Shown: positions 1 through 11,344 of the stretch, in pieces | Layout: each line of letters starts with the position of its first letter | Position numbering within the stretch: position 1 is the first letter of the stretch | NCBI GenBank assembly: GCA_012064415.1 | Contig: SSNU01000138.1 | Span: 1 to 64,000 of the forward strand | Direction: 5' to 3' | Source of the DNA: Gyrodactylus bullatarudis | Lineage: Eukaryota; Platyhelminthes; Monogenea; Gyrodactylidea; Gyrodactylidae | DNA length: 64,000 bases | The notes under the pieces: model-generated | What the model was told of the DNA's origin: nothing | The model's input: only the letters and a program-made list of their open reading frames with translations | Databases searched by the model: none | Translations under genes and position numbers: made by a program

Positions 1-424
1 TCTTCCCTTTTCTTGATATATCTTAATCTGCTTCTTATTGGCTGTAAGCCCTCAAAAACACATTCTTCTTTTTTGAAAATATTTTTACATGAAAAGATTC
101 TCCAGTGTATTAAGAAATATATGTAGTCTAATGAATAAAACAGAAGTATCGCACTTTTAGCCTTTTCATCAGCTGTTAAATGCAAATTACTTAATATTTC
201 TCTAGCTTTGTCAGTTTCTCACGATGAATTCAATGGTGCTATTGGTTTTATTGTCTATTCCTCCCGGGAAAAGTAATCCTTTGAAAAAGACTTACACTTT
301 AAAATGGTCCATAAGAAAAATTTTCTGTTGTACCTAGTCGATATATGCCTCAAAATGGAGCTAAACAAATTTTCTTTATCTGAGTTTTTCATTCAATTAA
401 CCGATCAAAATCAAGCAAATTGAA
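1..424. other. AT-rich non-coding stretch
   Basis: No open frame of convincing length, no recognisable domain and no repeat shared with the rest of the window was seen here. Confidence 0.4.
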
Positions 425-840
425 ATTCAACGAAAATCACTTTTGAATTAATCTCAATAACTTCGAGACCAGGAATAACACAAACTCATACGATACATCA
501 GAGAAAAAAGTGATAAATTTAGCATTAGATTTGCTCCGAAAACCTGAAGATTTTAATTCGTAACTTATTTTAATTGATCCATTCAACCAAAAATTATTGC
601 TAATTACACAATTTTTCAACTTTACCTGCAATTTTAAATGCTTTTCGAGCATGGAAACAACTTTTAAAGAATTATCTTGTGTGAAATTTTTTGCTCTTCT
701 GGATGGTATATTTTTTATAAAGATAAACCTGTTTGCCTTTTTTTAATTCGACTCATATGATGCCTGTTTTTGCAAATTTCGCTTTTACACATTTTCCCAA
801 ATTATACCATAGCATGAACAATATGAAGATTGCCCAAATA
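425..840. repeat. Dispersed repeat, copy 1 (partner at 31372-31800)
   Basis: The block matches 31372-31800 in the same orientation over roughly 400 bp with scattered substitutions and small indels. Shared strings include 'cttcgagaccaggaataac' and 'cttttcgagcatggaaac'. The short open frames inside both copies differ by indels, so they are unlikely to be coding. The repeat class is unknown; no terminal inverted repeats were recognised. Confidence 0.75.
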
Positions 841-1335
841 ATAAACTGTTGAAATTCGCTTATTATCAATATGTTATAGGAGTAATGGTAGAATGAATAC
901 TTGAAAAAGACGGACTAAAAGTGAATAAATAAAGATGATAAAAATACTATTATCAATCGATGTTGAAAACGGACTAATATGTGAAACACTCTTTATTAAC
1001 TGAAAAATTCTCCTTTTTTCAATTATATCAAATTATTTTTAGACTTTTGATCTTATAAATGTGTTAAGATCAAAAGTTAACTACGAAAACTTTTCTAGAA
1101 TTTTAACGGCTTGCATAAAATCTTTAAGATATGGTTTTCAGAAGGTATTTTCTAGGGTTTTAGTCTGAATTTCGTTGTGACTAATTTTTAAAATCAATTT
1201 CAGTAATCATTAGCCATTTAATTTTTGATTGTTACATGGCATGGCGCATTTTCTCGTTAAAATACAAGAATCTCATCTTTAAATTAATTTTTAAATGTTT
1301 AAACGGTATAAGTCAAAATGTTTTGATATTATACT
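841..1335. other. AT-rich intergenic DNA, nothing recognised
   Basis: No gene, RNA or repeat terminus was identified in this stretch. Confidence 0.4.
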
Positions 1336-1690
1336 GAATTCAATTCTCCGTCAAAAATGACTATTGCTAAGGTTCCTTTAGAATAAATCGCTCCCCAACC
1401 CATAATTGAAGCGTCCCCATTTGGACAACAATGGTAACTTGAACCATCAGGTCTATTCAAGTTAAACCATTTTTCTTCAGTAATTAGATCTTTGGTTTAA
1501 TTTTTCCTTGATTCGATCAACTCGGCAATTCTTATCGAATTTAGAAAGTTTTGGTATTATTTTTTCCTGCCTCAGAAATATTTCTAATTTTCTTTTCACA
1601 TCTTTTTGAATTCTCTTAAATTTAGATTCAAATCTAACTTTGATTTTGCCTGATTCCAGCTCATAAAAATTTAATAGTGATATTTTCGAT
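1336..1690 (-). pseudogene. Decayed Tc1-like transposase fragment
   Basis: The reverse strand, read with frame breaks, gives a stretch resembling the middle of a Tc1-type transposase. It contains EEKWFNLNRPDGSSYH followed by MGWGAIYSKGTLAIVIFDG, matching the family pattern of a DEK.F.LDGPDG.xYW block followed by V.VWGA..... G....v..dG. An upstream part in another frame holds a basic helix-like segment (FKRIQKDVKRKL). No intact catalytic triad remains. It ends about 80 bp before the left terminus of the complete element at 1769, so it is a separate, older insertion. The family assignment rests on motif resemblance only. Confidence 0.6.
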
Positions 1691-1768
1691 CTGTACGTTT
1701 TGAATATTGGTCTGTTTTCAACTTCTATGGATAATAGTATTTTTACCTATGCAGGGAAAGATGAACTA

Positions 1769-1811
1769 AAGCATTTGCATGTCTAATTGGTATAAATGCA
1801 TTGCAATTTTA
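1769..1811 (+). repeat. Left terminal inverted repeat of the IS630-like element
   Basis: The reverse complement matches 3764-3807 with a few mismatches. It starts immediately after a TA dinucleotide. Confidence 0.82.
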
Positions 1812-2012
1812 TGAAAGTGAAATCCTATTTGGAAGGGTGGAGTAAATAGGGTTATATGGGTTTTAATACTTTAGGGGCAGAGATGTAAAAATCCTGAATG
1901 TATGATATTGTACATCATGTATGCGGTACTAAAGAAATATCAACCAATCAGAATGCACGGGACCTTGTACTTTTTATTATTTATGTAATCCTCTTCAATT
2001 AAAATTTTCACA

Positions 2013-3053
2013 ATGCCTTACAAGAAACACTCCTTAGAGGTTCGTGCTAAAATCATTGAACTTGCAAATCAGAACAGATGCTGGAGGGAATTTGCTGAGT
2101 TATCTGGTGTATCGTATTCTACTGCATACAAATGGATTTCGTCAGATCGTCTATTACCACTGCCTAAAGGAGGAGCCAATTACGTGAAGATGAATGGCAT
2201 TCACATAAACGCGCTCATTGACTTTATTGAAGAGCACAGCCAAGCAACCCTCAAAGAATGCCGAGACTTCCTCAGTGAAAATTACAATTTGGATGTCTGC
2301 ATCAATACAATCAGAAATGCCTTGGACGCAAGACAAATCACCCTAAAACAGGTCCAGCAGATACCATTGGGTATGAACAGTATCGTCAATAAAGAGAAAC
2401 GAGCTGTATATGTCAGAGAGCTTTTGAATAAGAGGTCCCAAGGAAGTCATATTGTTTGGATCGACGAAACGATCTTCAACTTGTTTTTAAAGCGTAAGGA
2501 AGGACGATCAATGATCGGCAAAAGGGCCACAATTGTTGACGGTAATTGTAGAGGACAAAATCTTCATTGTATTGGCGCAATTTCAAACAATGGAGTTGTT
2601 GACTTACGACATCGTCGTGGCTCTTTTAAAGCTCCTGATTTCCAAGAGTGGCTGGAAGAGCTCATCCAGATTTGTAGGGACAGAAATATGCTTCCTCTCA
2701 CTATCGTTGTTGACAATGCACCAGCCCATTCAAACTGTGAAGTTGTTGCAGAAAATCTCCCAGATGTAACAATTCTTCGCCTGGCACCTTATTCGTTCTT
2801 GCTCAATCCAATCGAGCTTGTTTGGAGTGTTTTTAAGTCAGAAGTCAAGAAAAAGCTTTCTGAAGTGAGGCCAGAAATTCTTAGATATAATAGAGACCAA
2901 GGGCCCTTAACAATGCAAGAACATCGATTGAGGCATCTTGAGGCCATTGCAACTTCGTCCTTTGATGTCTGTACAGAAGAAAAAGTTCGAAATGCATGTT
3001 TACATGTAGAGAAATATTATCCGCCAGCACTTCAGATGGAAGATTTAGAATGA
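2013..3053 (+). CDS. IS630/Tc1-mariner DDE transposase, 346 aa
   Basis: This enzyme catalyses cut-and-paste transposition of its host element. The N-terminus (about residues 5-45) is a helix-turn-helix of the kind that binds terminal repeats (EFAELSGVSYSTAYKW). The DDE-superfamily catalytic domain follows. Visible acidic residues are D151 in the motif VWIDET, D234 in VVDNAPAHS and E268 in LNPIELVW, with 33 residues between the second D and the E. The length is normal for the family and there is no internal stop or frameshift. The ATG at 2013 is chosen because the HTH begins a few residues later and the upstream frame lacks coding character. It lies between the two terminal inverted repeats and is the element's only gene. 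Eukaryotic IS630-like relatives are known; transfer from bacteria is not implied. Confidence 0.92.
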   Translation: MPYKKHSLEVRAKIIELANQNRCWREFAELSGVSYSTAYKWISSDRLLPLPKGGANYVKMNGIHINALIDFIEEHSQATLKECRDFLSENYNLDVCINTIRNALDARQITLKQVQQIPLGMNSIVNKEKRAVYVRELLNKRSQGSHIVWIDETIFNLFLKRKEGRSMIGKRATIVDGNCRGQNLHCIGAISNNGVVDLRHRRGSFKAPDFQEWLEELIQICRDRNMLPLTIVVDNAPAHSNCEVVAENLPDVTILRLAPYSFLLNPIELVWSVFKSEVKKKLSEVRPEILRYNRDQGPLTMQEHRLRHLEAIATSSFDVCTEEKVRNACLHVEKYYPPALQMEDLE

Positions 3054-3763
3054 TTTAAGATTAACTTATTATTTTTCTAATAAATTTTTATCGAACAAAA
3101 AGAATTTTACTTGATAAAATATGTAGTAAATTAGTATAAACATTTTCAATTGTTTATCAGCTATTTTTTGATTTCAAGATTACATGGAATTTTCATTTCG
3201 AAATAAATACAAGAAATAATCATACAAGAAATTAATGAGATAAACAGAAATGATTTGTGTAAACCTTGATATAGGTTTTTGAATTTTAGGGGGCTTACAA
3301 ATAACATAAAAATTGTATGATACAATTTATAATGTACATCACCAAATAAATACAAATGTAATTCAACAAGAAATTAATAAGAAAAACAGACACAGTCTTT
3401 CATATCAAAAAAGAGTCTGAAAAATGTTCAGTGAACATGTAATTAATTTCTTTACCTTCATAAACATTATAGCTTTCAAGTAAATATATTTTTTTCTGTT
3501 AAAATTATGTATTAATTCTGATTTACAGGATTTTTTCCTCAATTAATAGCTTACCAAATCGATATTAAAAAAATCCAAATTGAATTTAGAAATTTTAAAT
3601 GGAGTCGAATGCAGCCGGGATAATTAAATTATTACGCCTGATAATGTAAACAAAGGTGAAGTATTAACACGTGAACCCTTCATTATAAGAATGTAATGTA
3701 TTTCAGGTGTGTACATTAAGATATAGGGAAGTGTTTTTGTTTATAAAATTGGTTTTAATTTTT

Positions 3764-3807
3764 TTAAAATTGCAATGCATTTCTTCCAAATAGACATGTA
3801 AATGCTA
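3764..3807 (-). repeat. Right terminal inverted repeat of the IS630-like element
   Basis: It is the inverted partner of 1769-1811 and is followed by the TA at 3808-3809. Confidence 0.82.
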
Positions 3808-5795
3808 TAGTAGATGAAAATATTCAGATATAATTCGATAGAGAATTTTATGATGTATCAAATGGTTTTAAGCTGAAAAATTTATCATTTAGTCCTATTA
3901 TTGAAAATATTGATAATGGTTCACATATTAACTCGACCACTATACATCAAATTATCATATTGCAGTTAATGAAGCTTTGGTGTTTATAGAACGAAAGAAA
4001 TTGCAGAACAGTTTATATTAACAAAAATATCAAAATGAGGAACAATGTTTATCATTCATTGTGTAAGTTAACGATTTTAGTTTGAAAGACGAATTAAAAT
4101 AGTATCTTGAATCACCAAAATAATATATATAATGATTTAATATACAATTATAAATAGTATTATGTATAATATAGATAGTATTTTATTTTCAAAACAGCTC
4201 TTGATTAACAAACTTTGTCTTGTTGAATCACTTTTGATTTCATGTTTAAATCCATCCATTGAAAATATCGAAAACCCGTATGTATGTCACTAAAGTCCAT
4301 TAGCAACACTTTTTATGTACAATAGAAGATTGGACCCAGTAATTCGTTCGTATGTTCTAATTTATTTTTTAATTTATTGCATTTTATTCCCCAAGTCAAT
4401 TTTAGATATTGATATATCATCTCTTCTCCCAAAAAAGAATAAAAAATATTTGATTTGAAACATTCAGAAATTATTATTCTTATTGTAATGTTCTATTATC
4501 AAATGAACCAGGAGCCATCAAATCTTATTGCCTATGTACCATCATCAACCCAATTGCTTTGTCTTTTGCCCTCAACGGAAGAAACTCAAGAAACTTAACC
4601 AAGAGATTATTTGTTTTTTTTCATTATCACAGATAACTTGGTTGAAAAAACTATCGCTCCTGATGTCAACAGTAGCAATATCAGCATACATATCAAGCAA
4701 CTAGAGATTTACTATATCAGGCAGCTTCAAAGTCGGCATTGTGAACAATACAGTGTAAATTCATAAAGTTTATTGGTGAATATGCATTGCATATTATGTA
4801 GATTGTAACTCTTTCAGTAAGGTCATGCGAAACACCACCATCAATTGAACAATTTTATTCTCATGAAAACAAACCAAATTATTTCTAAATTTTAAATTAT
4901 AAACTGTACTCTAAAAATTTTGGTGTGAGTTAATTAACTCTAACCATATGATTATATAGAACTGCGTGGATGGTTGTTGGGGTGTTGTGTGGAGAGGGTG
5001 TTGCTTGAAAAACTCTGATTTGATTTTATCTTTCAGACTGTTATCGATTTATCATCCAAAGTTCTTTTACCTAAATCTTCGTGTATTGCTCAATTAATTT
5101 CTTCAAAAATTGCTTCTTTTTCCTAAAGCAGAAAGTCATACCCACTCAAAATAACATAAGAAAAAGAGATCAATTTGGATCTAGAGAGAATAAAAGCTAT
5201 CAAACTGCCTTTCTTCTGCAGCTGCTTTTACCAACAATAACGATATTTTCTAAGCCTCATTCGTTTTATCATTTCGGAAGGTTTGGATGTTTGATAAATT
5301 TAAATATGAATTAACCGCTTTGTGCCCATAATTCTAAAATAACTTTTAACACATTTTAGAAAAATTCGTTTCAGTAGAAATTATACGAGATTTGTTCCTA
5401 TAAGGGTAGTATTTCTTGCGCGTCTATAGTTATGAGTCAATTTAGTAATCTAATATAGTTAAAAGAGTATTTTGTTATATCTTAATGGTAATGTGGCCAT
5501 GAAACCTAATTGGATATTTTATAGGGAATATATCAAATCTTGTTTTGAAAATATTTCGAATAGAACTTAGGGAACTACCTCCCTTAAACGATTTAGAAAA
5601 CTTTTGGTAATTCTTTATTTGGTGAGTCCAACTCAAAAAAATTGAAAGCGTGTCGTTTTTTTAGATGTTGATAAATATGGTACTATATCTATGTTTACTA
5701 TTTGAAATTCAATTTTGATTACAAAAGTTAATTTTTATCATATGCATAGATTCACGTGCACAAGAATTAATTTTAATTTTACAATTTTAAATTAG
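3808..5795. other. Upstream/intronic DNA of the FN3 gene, no exon identified
   Basis: The first recognised FN3 exon begins at 5796 with a phase-1 acceptor, so at least one earlier exon must exist here or before the window. A tiny candidate start exon at about 4035-4061 (MRNNVYHSL, ending at a gtaagt donor in phase 1) fits the phase but lacks a hydrophobic signal sequence, so it is not called. Nothing else coding was seen. Confidence 0.4.
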
Positions 5796-8700
5796 TGACT
5801 GCTATCAAGAATACAGCTGTTTCTTCAATTTCATCAGAAAGTCTTATGTATTCCTGGAATGGTTCACCTGATTCAGAGAAAGTTGACGGATATGAAGTGG
5901 CAGTCAATGAAATTATGGAAAGATTTCTTGCTAACGTTACTAAAGTTAAACTTTCATGCTCAGAACCTTGTCTCAGATATGACATCAAAGTTAGATCGTA
6001 TAGAGGATCAGAAATCAGTCCATTTTCTCAAATATTAACTGTCTATACCAAGCCTTCAGGTATGTATGGAAATAAAAACGTTTGGTAGGAAATATTTCAG
6101 CATCTTGGAAAATTTTATCTGAATCAGTAGAAATATTTTTTTTAAAGGATTTGAAAAACATGTCAATATTGCTTTCATTTCACAGGTTCTCGTCAGACTC
6201 GTACACTGGCTCGATATTTTTACATGAAATAATGAAAAATTAGATATCGTCTGATTAATGATTAATGGGAAATGAAAGAATATCACAGGGAGGAAGGGTA
6301 GGGTTTCACTGAGTGCATTTTCTTTTCTTGAGAAAGGTATCCGGTTGTAACTGACCGCTAAATCTTTTTCTTTAGACTCCTTGTTTTTAATTGCACACTT
6401 TTTTGATTATTAACAGTGATAATTACAGGTTGGGCATCAATTTGATTACAGTATCAACTTTCGTTTCTTGATTTGCATATTCACCCTTAACTGTAATTGT
6501 TACTGGACATTAAGCGGGTATCATTTCAAGACCAATTGCAGATTGAGAACTAATTAGATAATCAACTTCAGTTCACTTTTCTTGGATGATTGCATGGTTG
6601 TTCTCTTCTGTAGCTGCCGTAGGAACGCTCAACCAAAGCTCAGCGAGTTGAGAATTGTACCAACTAATTGCTAATTAGCTTCACTTATAACTGTCTTTTG
6701 CCTTTGATACCCAACTGTTTAACGAGAATATTTTGCTTGCAAAGTTCTTGATACTTTTTTCAAGAAAAGATAATGAAATCAGCAAAAATTTACCTCTCCT
6801 CGCTGTGAAATTCTTTAATTCCCATAATAAAATCAACAGATTATTAATTTTTCATTATTTTATGTATGAATATCGATCCAGTGTAAGATTCTGACAAGAA
6901 CCAGTGAAATGAAAGCTTTATTAATCAATATTTGCCTGTTTTCCAAATCCAATTATTTCTACTGATTCAGATAAAGTGAAAATGTTTTTTACGATTTATT
7001 TTATGATGAAATTATGTAGAACACTAGTAAACACAGAATTTTTTGCCAGGCTGATTTAGAATTGTTTAGAATTTTGTGCAGATTTCAATTTTATTCATTT
7101 CATTTTATTTATTTGAAAATATATTTAGTTTTGTGGTCTCTATGACAACAGAATTTTTTTAGAACATACTTGGACATTAATTTCATTTTTCAAGTTTCTA
7201 CGATTCGTAGAACAACGTTCTTGGTATCAATAGAAAGCTAAAAATATTCATCGTTCGAATTTATGAACGTTTAAGTTGTGAAACTATTCAGCTATGTTTA
7301 ACAAGCCTTTTTTTAATCCTCATTTTGAACGCTTTCCTCTGAAATATTCTCAACATATTTACCATCAATCGATTTAAACTTTTATAAAGTTTCTGAATAT
7401 ATTTTGATCTCTACTGTATCCAAAAAACAATTTCAAAGTCTAAAATAAATCAAAAAATACTTCTTCGTCATTGGACTGAGTCTCATAGGATCATTTTAAT
7501 TTGTCGACTTTGATAATTTTAAATTGGACTAGACAAGTATAATTCTCAATATGACCTAATCATTTGAAAAATAGTAGATAAGTAATAATTTGTTTTAGAT
7601 CCAGAGCCAGTAAATAATATAGCAGTAGCTCCAGGTAATGCAGGCGGATATGCTTTCATCACGATAGATGATGAGACAGAAAAGCCTAACTGTGCTGAAT
7701 GGGAATATTTAGTGATAGTTTATCAAGGAAATACAATCGTTGAAACAAGAATAAGTGAAACAAAGATATGTGAGTAATAAAATCAGTTTTTTGATGCTGG
7801 CCATGTGAGTTTTAATTTTTTTAGTTACTATTGAAGGGCTAAGACCTTCATTAGAATATATATTTGGAGTTAAAGTTCGAATTCCAAAGTATGATCTAAC
7901 TAGTGACGAGATCAGATCGACTAGTTTCACAAGTTTATCACCAGGTAAGAGACTTCGATAATTTGATATATTCGGCAGTTGTATTTGCTTCTGGACCTTC
8001 TAATCTGAGAATAACCGAGGATAATGGTGTTTATTTTCTAACATGGGATCATCTGCATAATGCAAGCACATATAATGTCAAATTAAATTCAGTTGATTTT
8101 CAGACCGGACTAAAGGGAAATAGTATCGCATTGAATAATTTAGGATTTTGCAAAAAGCATTATTTGAATGTGGTTGGAGTAGACTCATCTGGTATTAAGA
8201 GTCCAAATTCAGAAGCATTTACTCTCATGACATACTCAGGGGGTCAGTTTGGACTATGATTTTAAAAATATTTGTCTCATTTACGCCTATATAAAACATA
8301 GTTCCGGAGCCCGTTGTTAGTGTTTCGTTTGAAGTTATTGATGATGTTCAAGTTATTTCAAAAATTAACGATACAAGAGTTAGAAACTGGTGTGGAGATT
8401 ACGTATATTTAATCTCAATTGGAGATCAAACAATAAGAGATACTTCCAAAGATATTTACGTTACTGGACTTACTGCAAATACCATATATACAGTCAGTGT
8501 TTCAGTTTTTGATATTAAATCTGGAAAATCTAGCTCTCCAGTTTTAAGTACATCATTAATAACAGGTAATTCTTTATTACAGAAAAAATATTTTTAATGG
8601 AACATCTTATTTTTATTGAAAAACGAATATTAACCCCCTAATTAAGTATTATTTATCTCGACCAATCAGAATGCAGCAAGTGATTTCTATACATTTAGAT

Positions 8701-11344
8701 AGGAAAAAAGTGAGTTTTTGTGAAAATGTGAAAATTCACTGTAGTCAGGGATAAAATGAATGCCAAATCCATCTTCAGCACATTTTAAAACCCCTGATCA
8801 TCAATAGAGAGGAAAAGACAACGAGTGGGTGAGTATATACGAGAAAATGTATTTGATAAAATTATGTAAATTACAAAAAGTGAGATAGTTCTTGAAGGAA
8901 GAAAGCCCAGGAGAAACTCTTTGAAACTCAGATTGGACACATATAGATATATTCTCAAATCGTTTTATTCTCAAATCGTATATCTAAATGTGTCCAATCT
9001 GAGTTTCAAAGAGTTTCTCCTGGGCTTTCTTCCTTCAAGAACTATCTCACTTTTTGTAATTTACATAATTTTATCAAATACATTTTCTCGTATATACTCA
9101 CCCACTCGTTGTCTTTTCCTCTCTATTGATGATCAGGGGTTTTAAGATGTGCTGAAGATGGATTTGGCATTCATTTTATCCCTGACTACAGTGAATTTTC
9201 ACATTTTCACAAAAACTCACTTTTTTCCTATCTAAATGTATAGAAATCACTTGCTGCATTCTGATTGGTCGAGATAAATAATACTTAATTAGGGGGTTAA
9301 TATTCGTTTTTCAATAAAAATAAGATGTTCCATTAAAAATATTTTTTCTGTAGTACGTATGAGGTATTGCACGTAATTATTTATTTTCCTATAATCTTAG
9401 ATAAACCATGTGAGCTAAGTTGACGAGTATAATTATTTTTGCTTCGGAATTTTGATAAAACTCTTGTATTTTAGCATTAACAACTCCTGCTCCACCAACA
9501 ATCATGTCAATATATTTTGATAGTAATAACAATATGAGAGTAACGTGGGAGAATGGTACTAATGTTAGCGGCGTTACTATAGCCTCATACATTTTAACAT
9601 ATTATTTATCGACTGGATATCGTAAAACACTTATTGTTTATAGTCAAGAGGCTTACTTCCCTGCAATTAACTGCGAGACATATACAATAAATGTTATTGC
9701 TGTTAGTGACAGGAATAAAATGAGTTTACCATCTAGTAATGAAACTATTAAGACACGATCCGCATGTAAGTACTGTTTTCCGTCAGTATATTTAAAAACA
9801 GCTCTATAAATCTGTATTCATATTTTATAGATCCAAATTCAATTGACTATGTGGAACTGAAATTAGTTAATGATGTTCTAGATTTTATTATATATGATCA
9901 ATCTGAAGATCATTGTAATGAAGTAGAATATGTCGTGGAGTTGTTTGCCGATCTGATGAACTTTGAAAAAGTTGATGAAATATCCATAACATCTGAAAAA
10001 GATTCGTTCTCAACAGACTTGTTATCTGGAGTTTGTTATTTTGTTGCGGTGAGAATCAAGGATAGAATAGATGAAGTTTACAGTGCAGCAGTAAGATCGG
10101 ATAAAGTACTATACTCAAATGGATTATGTATGCATTTAGAAATTATTTCTCATATATGATTTTATAATATTTATACCTAAAGCAATCGGGAAAGTAATGG
10201 ATCTTCGAGCTACGAAAATAACGGCTGATTCAGTAACTCTGGCATGGTCAGCGGTTCCATCTGCCACAAGCTATATTCTAACATATACTGCAGAATATCT
10301 CAATCCAGTTTCTGTAGAAGTTAATTATAATGGAATAACACTGAGAGAACTTCTCCCATGCGTAGATTATCAAATTTATGGCCAAGCTTTAGGTTTAGAT
10401 GTTATCAGCGATTATAGTGATTCTGTCAGAATAAGAACTTCCTCGACTGGTAACTCAATTTTTTACCAATCGTATAAAACTTTTTATTCAAGATCAAATC
10501 AGTCCAGTTATCAGCATTAGAGGAAAAGCCTTGTCAGACTCTAAAATATCTTGGAGAATTATAGACCTGCCAAGGACATGTGAAAAAGTCGAATATATTT
10601 TGCAGTTATTCAGTGGAGATTCACAGATTGGCTCTGACAAGAAATTTAGCAAAACAAATTGCATATTTGAACCTGTAGAATCTGGTTCAAGTTATATACT
10701 CAAAGTTAAGGCAGTTGACGCATCTAATCCAGGAAGAATAAGTACTGAAGTATCTTCTGACACGATTTATGTACCCTCCGTTGGACAGTTACCTGGTAAG
10801 TAACTCGGTTAGATAATTTAAATTACTTTTTTCATTACAATATTAGATGGACCATGTAAGATTAACTTTTGAATACTCTTGCTACTCTGAATTTCGATAA
10901 AATGATTGTATTTCAGCATTAGCAACTTTACTTTTGACAACTAGAGCCAAGGATGCGTATGCGAACGCGATCATTTTCAACAGAGATTATGCGAACAAGG
11001 ATTCCCCTCCATTCAAGAATTTGGCCTTTGATACATGCAGCGCTGTGGGTAATAATTTTTAATTTTTACACTCGAAAATAATTTCCTTCAATCAGTTAAG
11101 TTATCTCACTGAATTAGCTGGCCATAGAGTGTGGTCATGCAATGTCGAATTAATGAGAGAAGGATCAACTTTGATCAATACAAAAATTGAAATTGAGCTT
11201 CCATCTGGAAGTTTATCCTCAGCTTTAACCATCAAGTCATCCATTGTTAATTCAATGAAGAAGTTTAGTCCAGAAATTATATTGAAATATAATTTTACAC
11301 TCACAATTAGTGATGTGATTGAGATAAAACTCGAGGAGAATTGA
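5796..11344 (+). CDS. Multi-fibronectin-type-III protein, 3' part (11 exons, about 860 aa visible)
   Basis: Exons read as 5796-6059, 7599-7769, 7825-7944, 7979-8242, 8302-8565, 9475-9765, 9831-10127, 10183-10449, 10508-10795, 10917-11048 and 11118-11344. Every junction is GT-AG in phase 1, so internal exons are 3n and could be shuffled. The protein is a string of eight FN3-like beta-sandwich domains of about 90 aa. They alternate between an A type with a core Trp near the start (SLMYSW, YFLTW, MRVTW, VTLAW) and a B type with a Cys in place of that region followed by a strand such as CEKVEYILQL or CNEVEYVVEL. A C-terminal 118-aa region unlike FN3 follows (about residues 743-861; Cys residues, alternating beta pattern), then TGA and an aataaa signal. 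No transmembrane segment is visible, so the product is probably secreted or extracellular; the 5' end is missing. The closest named protein was not recognised. Confidence 0.85.
6106..6985. repeat. Fold-back repeat in FN3-gene intron 1
   Basis: An imperfect inverted repeat has arms at about 6106-6260 and 6822-6985. The arms share ctgaatcagtagaaat, ctttcatttcac, ggttct and aataatgaaaaatta in opposite orientation, at roughly 80 percent identity by eye. The central part encloses the decayed antisense FN3-like exon at 6428-6680. No target-site duplication was found. Confidence 0.7.
6428..6680 (-). pseudogene. Decayed antisense FN3-like exon inside a fold-back repeat
   Basis: The reverse strand reads in one frame, interrupted by two stops, as an FN3-like domain. 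It starts LAISWYNSQLAELWLSVP, has a middle segment with TEVDYLISSQSAIGLEMIP, and ends with VTITVKGEYANQETKVD and IKLMPN. The Trp at the start matches the A-type domains of the surrounding gene (VTLAW, MRVTW). It is antisense to the host gene and lies between two inverted arms, so it looks like an exon copy captured or inverted with the repeat. It cannot contribute to the host protein. Confidence 0.55.
8580..9350. mobile_element. 771-bp near-perfect palindromic fold-back element
   Basis: The two arms (about 8580-8955 and 8972-9350) are reverse complements with only isolated mismatches, for example cacatttta against cacatctta. The central loop is about 15-20 bp around 8955-8972. Termini read CAGAAAAAATATTTTT and its complement, each flanked by TA (8578-8579 and 9351-9352), so it looks like a Tc1/mariner-type non-autonomous element with a TA duplication. 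The open frame across the centre (8921-9145) is only a by-product of the palindrome. It sits in the intron between the 8302-8565 and 9475-9765 exons of the FN3 gene. Confidence 0.88.

Larger units (their letters stand above)
1769..3807 (+). mobile_element. Complete IS630/Tc1-mariner-type DNA transposon (2,039 bp)
   Basis: The element has imperfect terminal inverted repeats of about 40 bp (left 1769-1811, right 3764-3807). Matched blocks include gcaatgcattt, agacatg and aatgct. It is flanked by TA at 1767-1768 and 3808-3809, the target duplication expected of this superfamily. It carries one intact transposase gene at 2013-3053. Subterminal DNA on both sides is AT-rich and non-coding. An intact ORF, recognisable ends and a TA duplication together indicate a fairly recent insertion that could still be active, or could mobilise shorter relatives. 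Confidence 0.88.

Noticed and set aside
437..652. 71-codon reverse-strand frame (and partner at 31374-31559)
   Set aside because: It lies in a dispersed repeat whose two copies differ by indels, so the reading frame is not conserved.
2013..3053. Bacterial insertion sequence or contamination
   Set aside because: Similar transposases are widespread in eukaryotes, base composition suits the surroundings and the element sits in repeat-rich animal DNA.
4035..4061. Mini first exon for the FN3 gene (MRNNVYHSL)
   Set aside because: Splice phase fits, but there is no signal peptide character and chance occurrence is likely.
8921..9145. 74-codon open frame
   Set aside because: It crosses the centre of the palindromic element; the frame follows from the inverted repeat.
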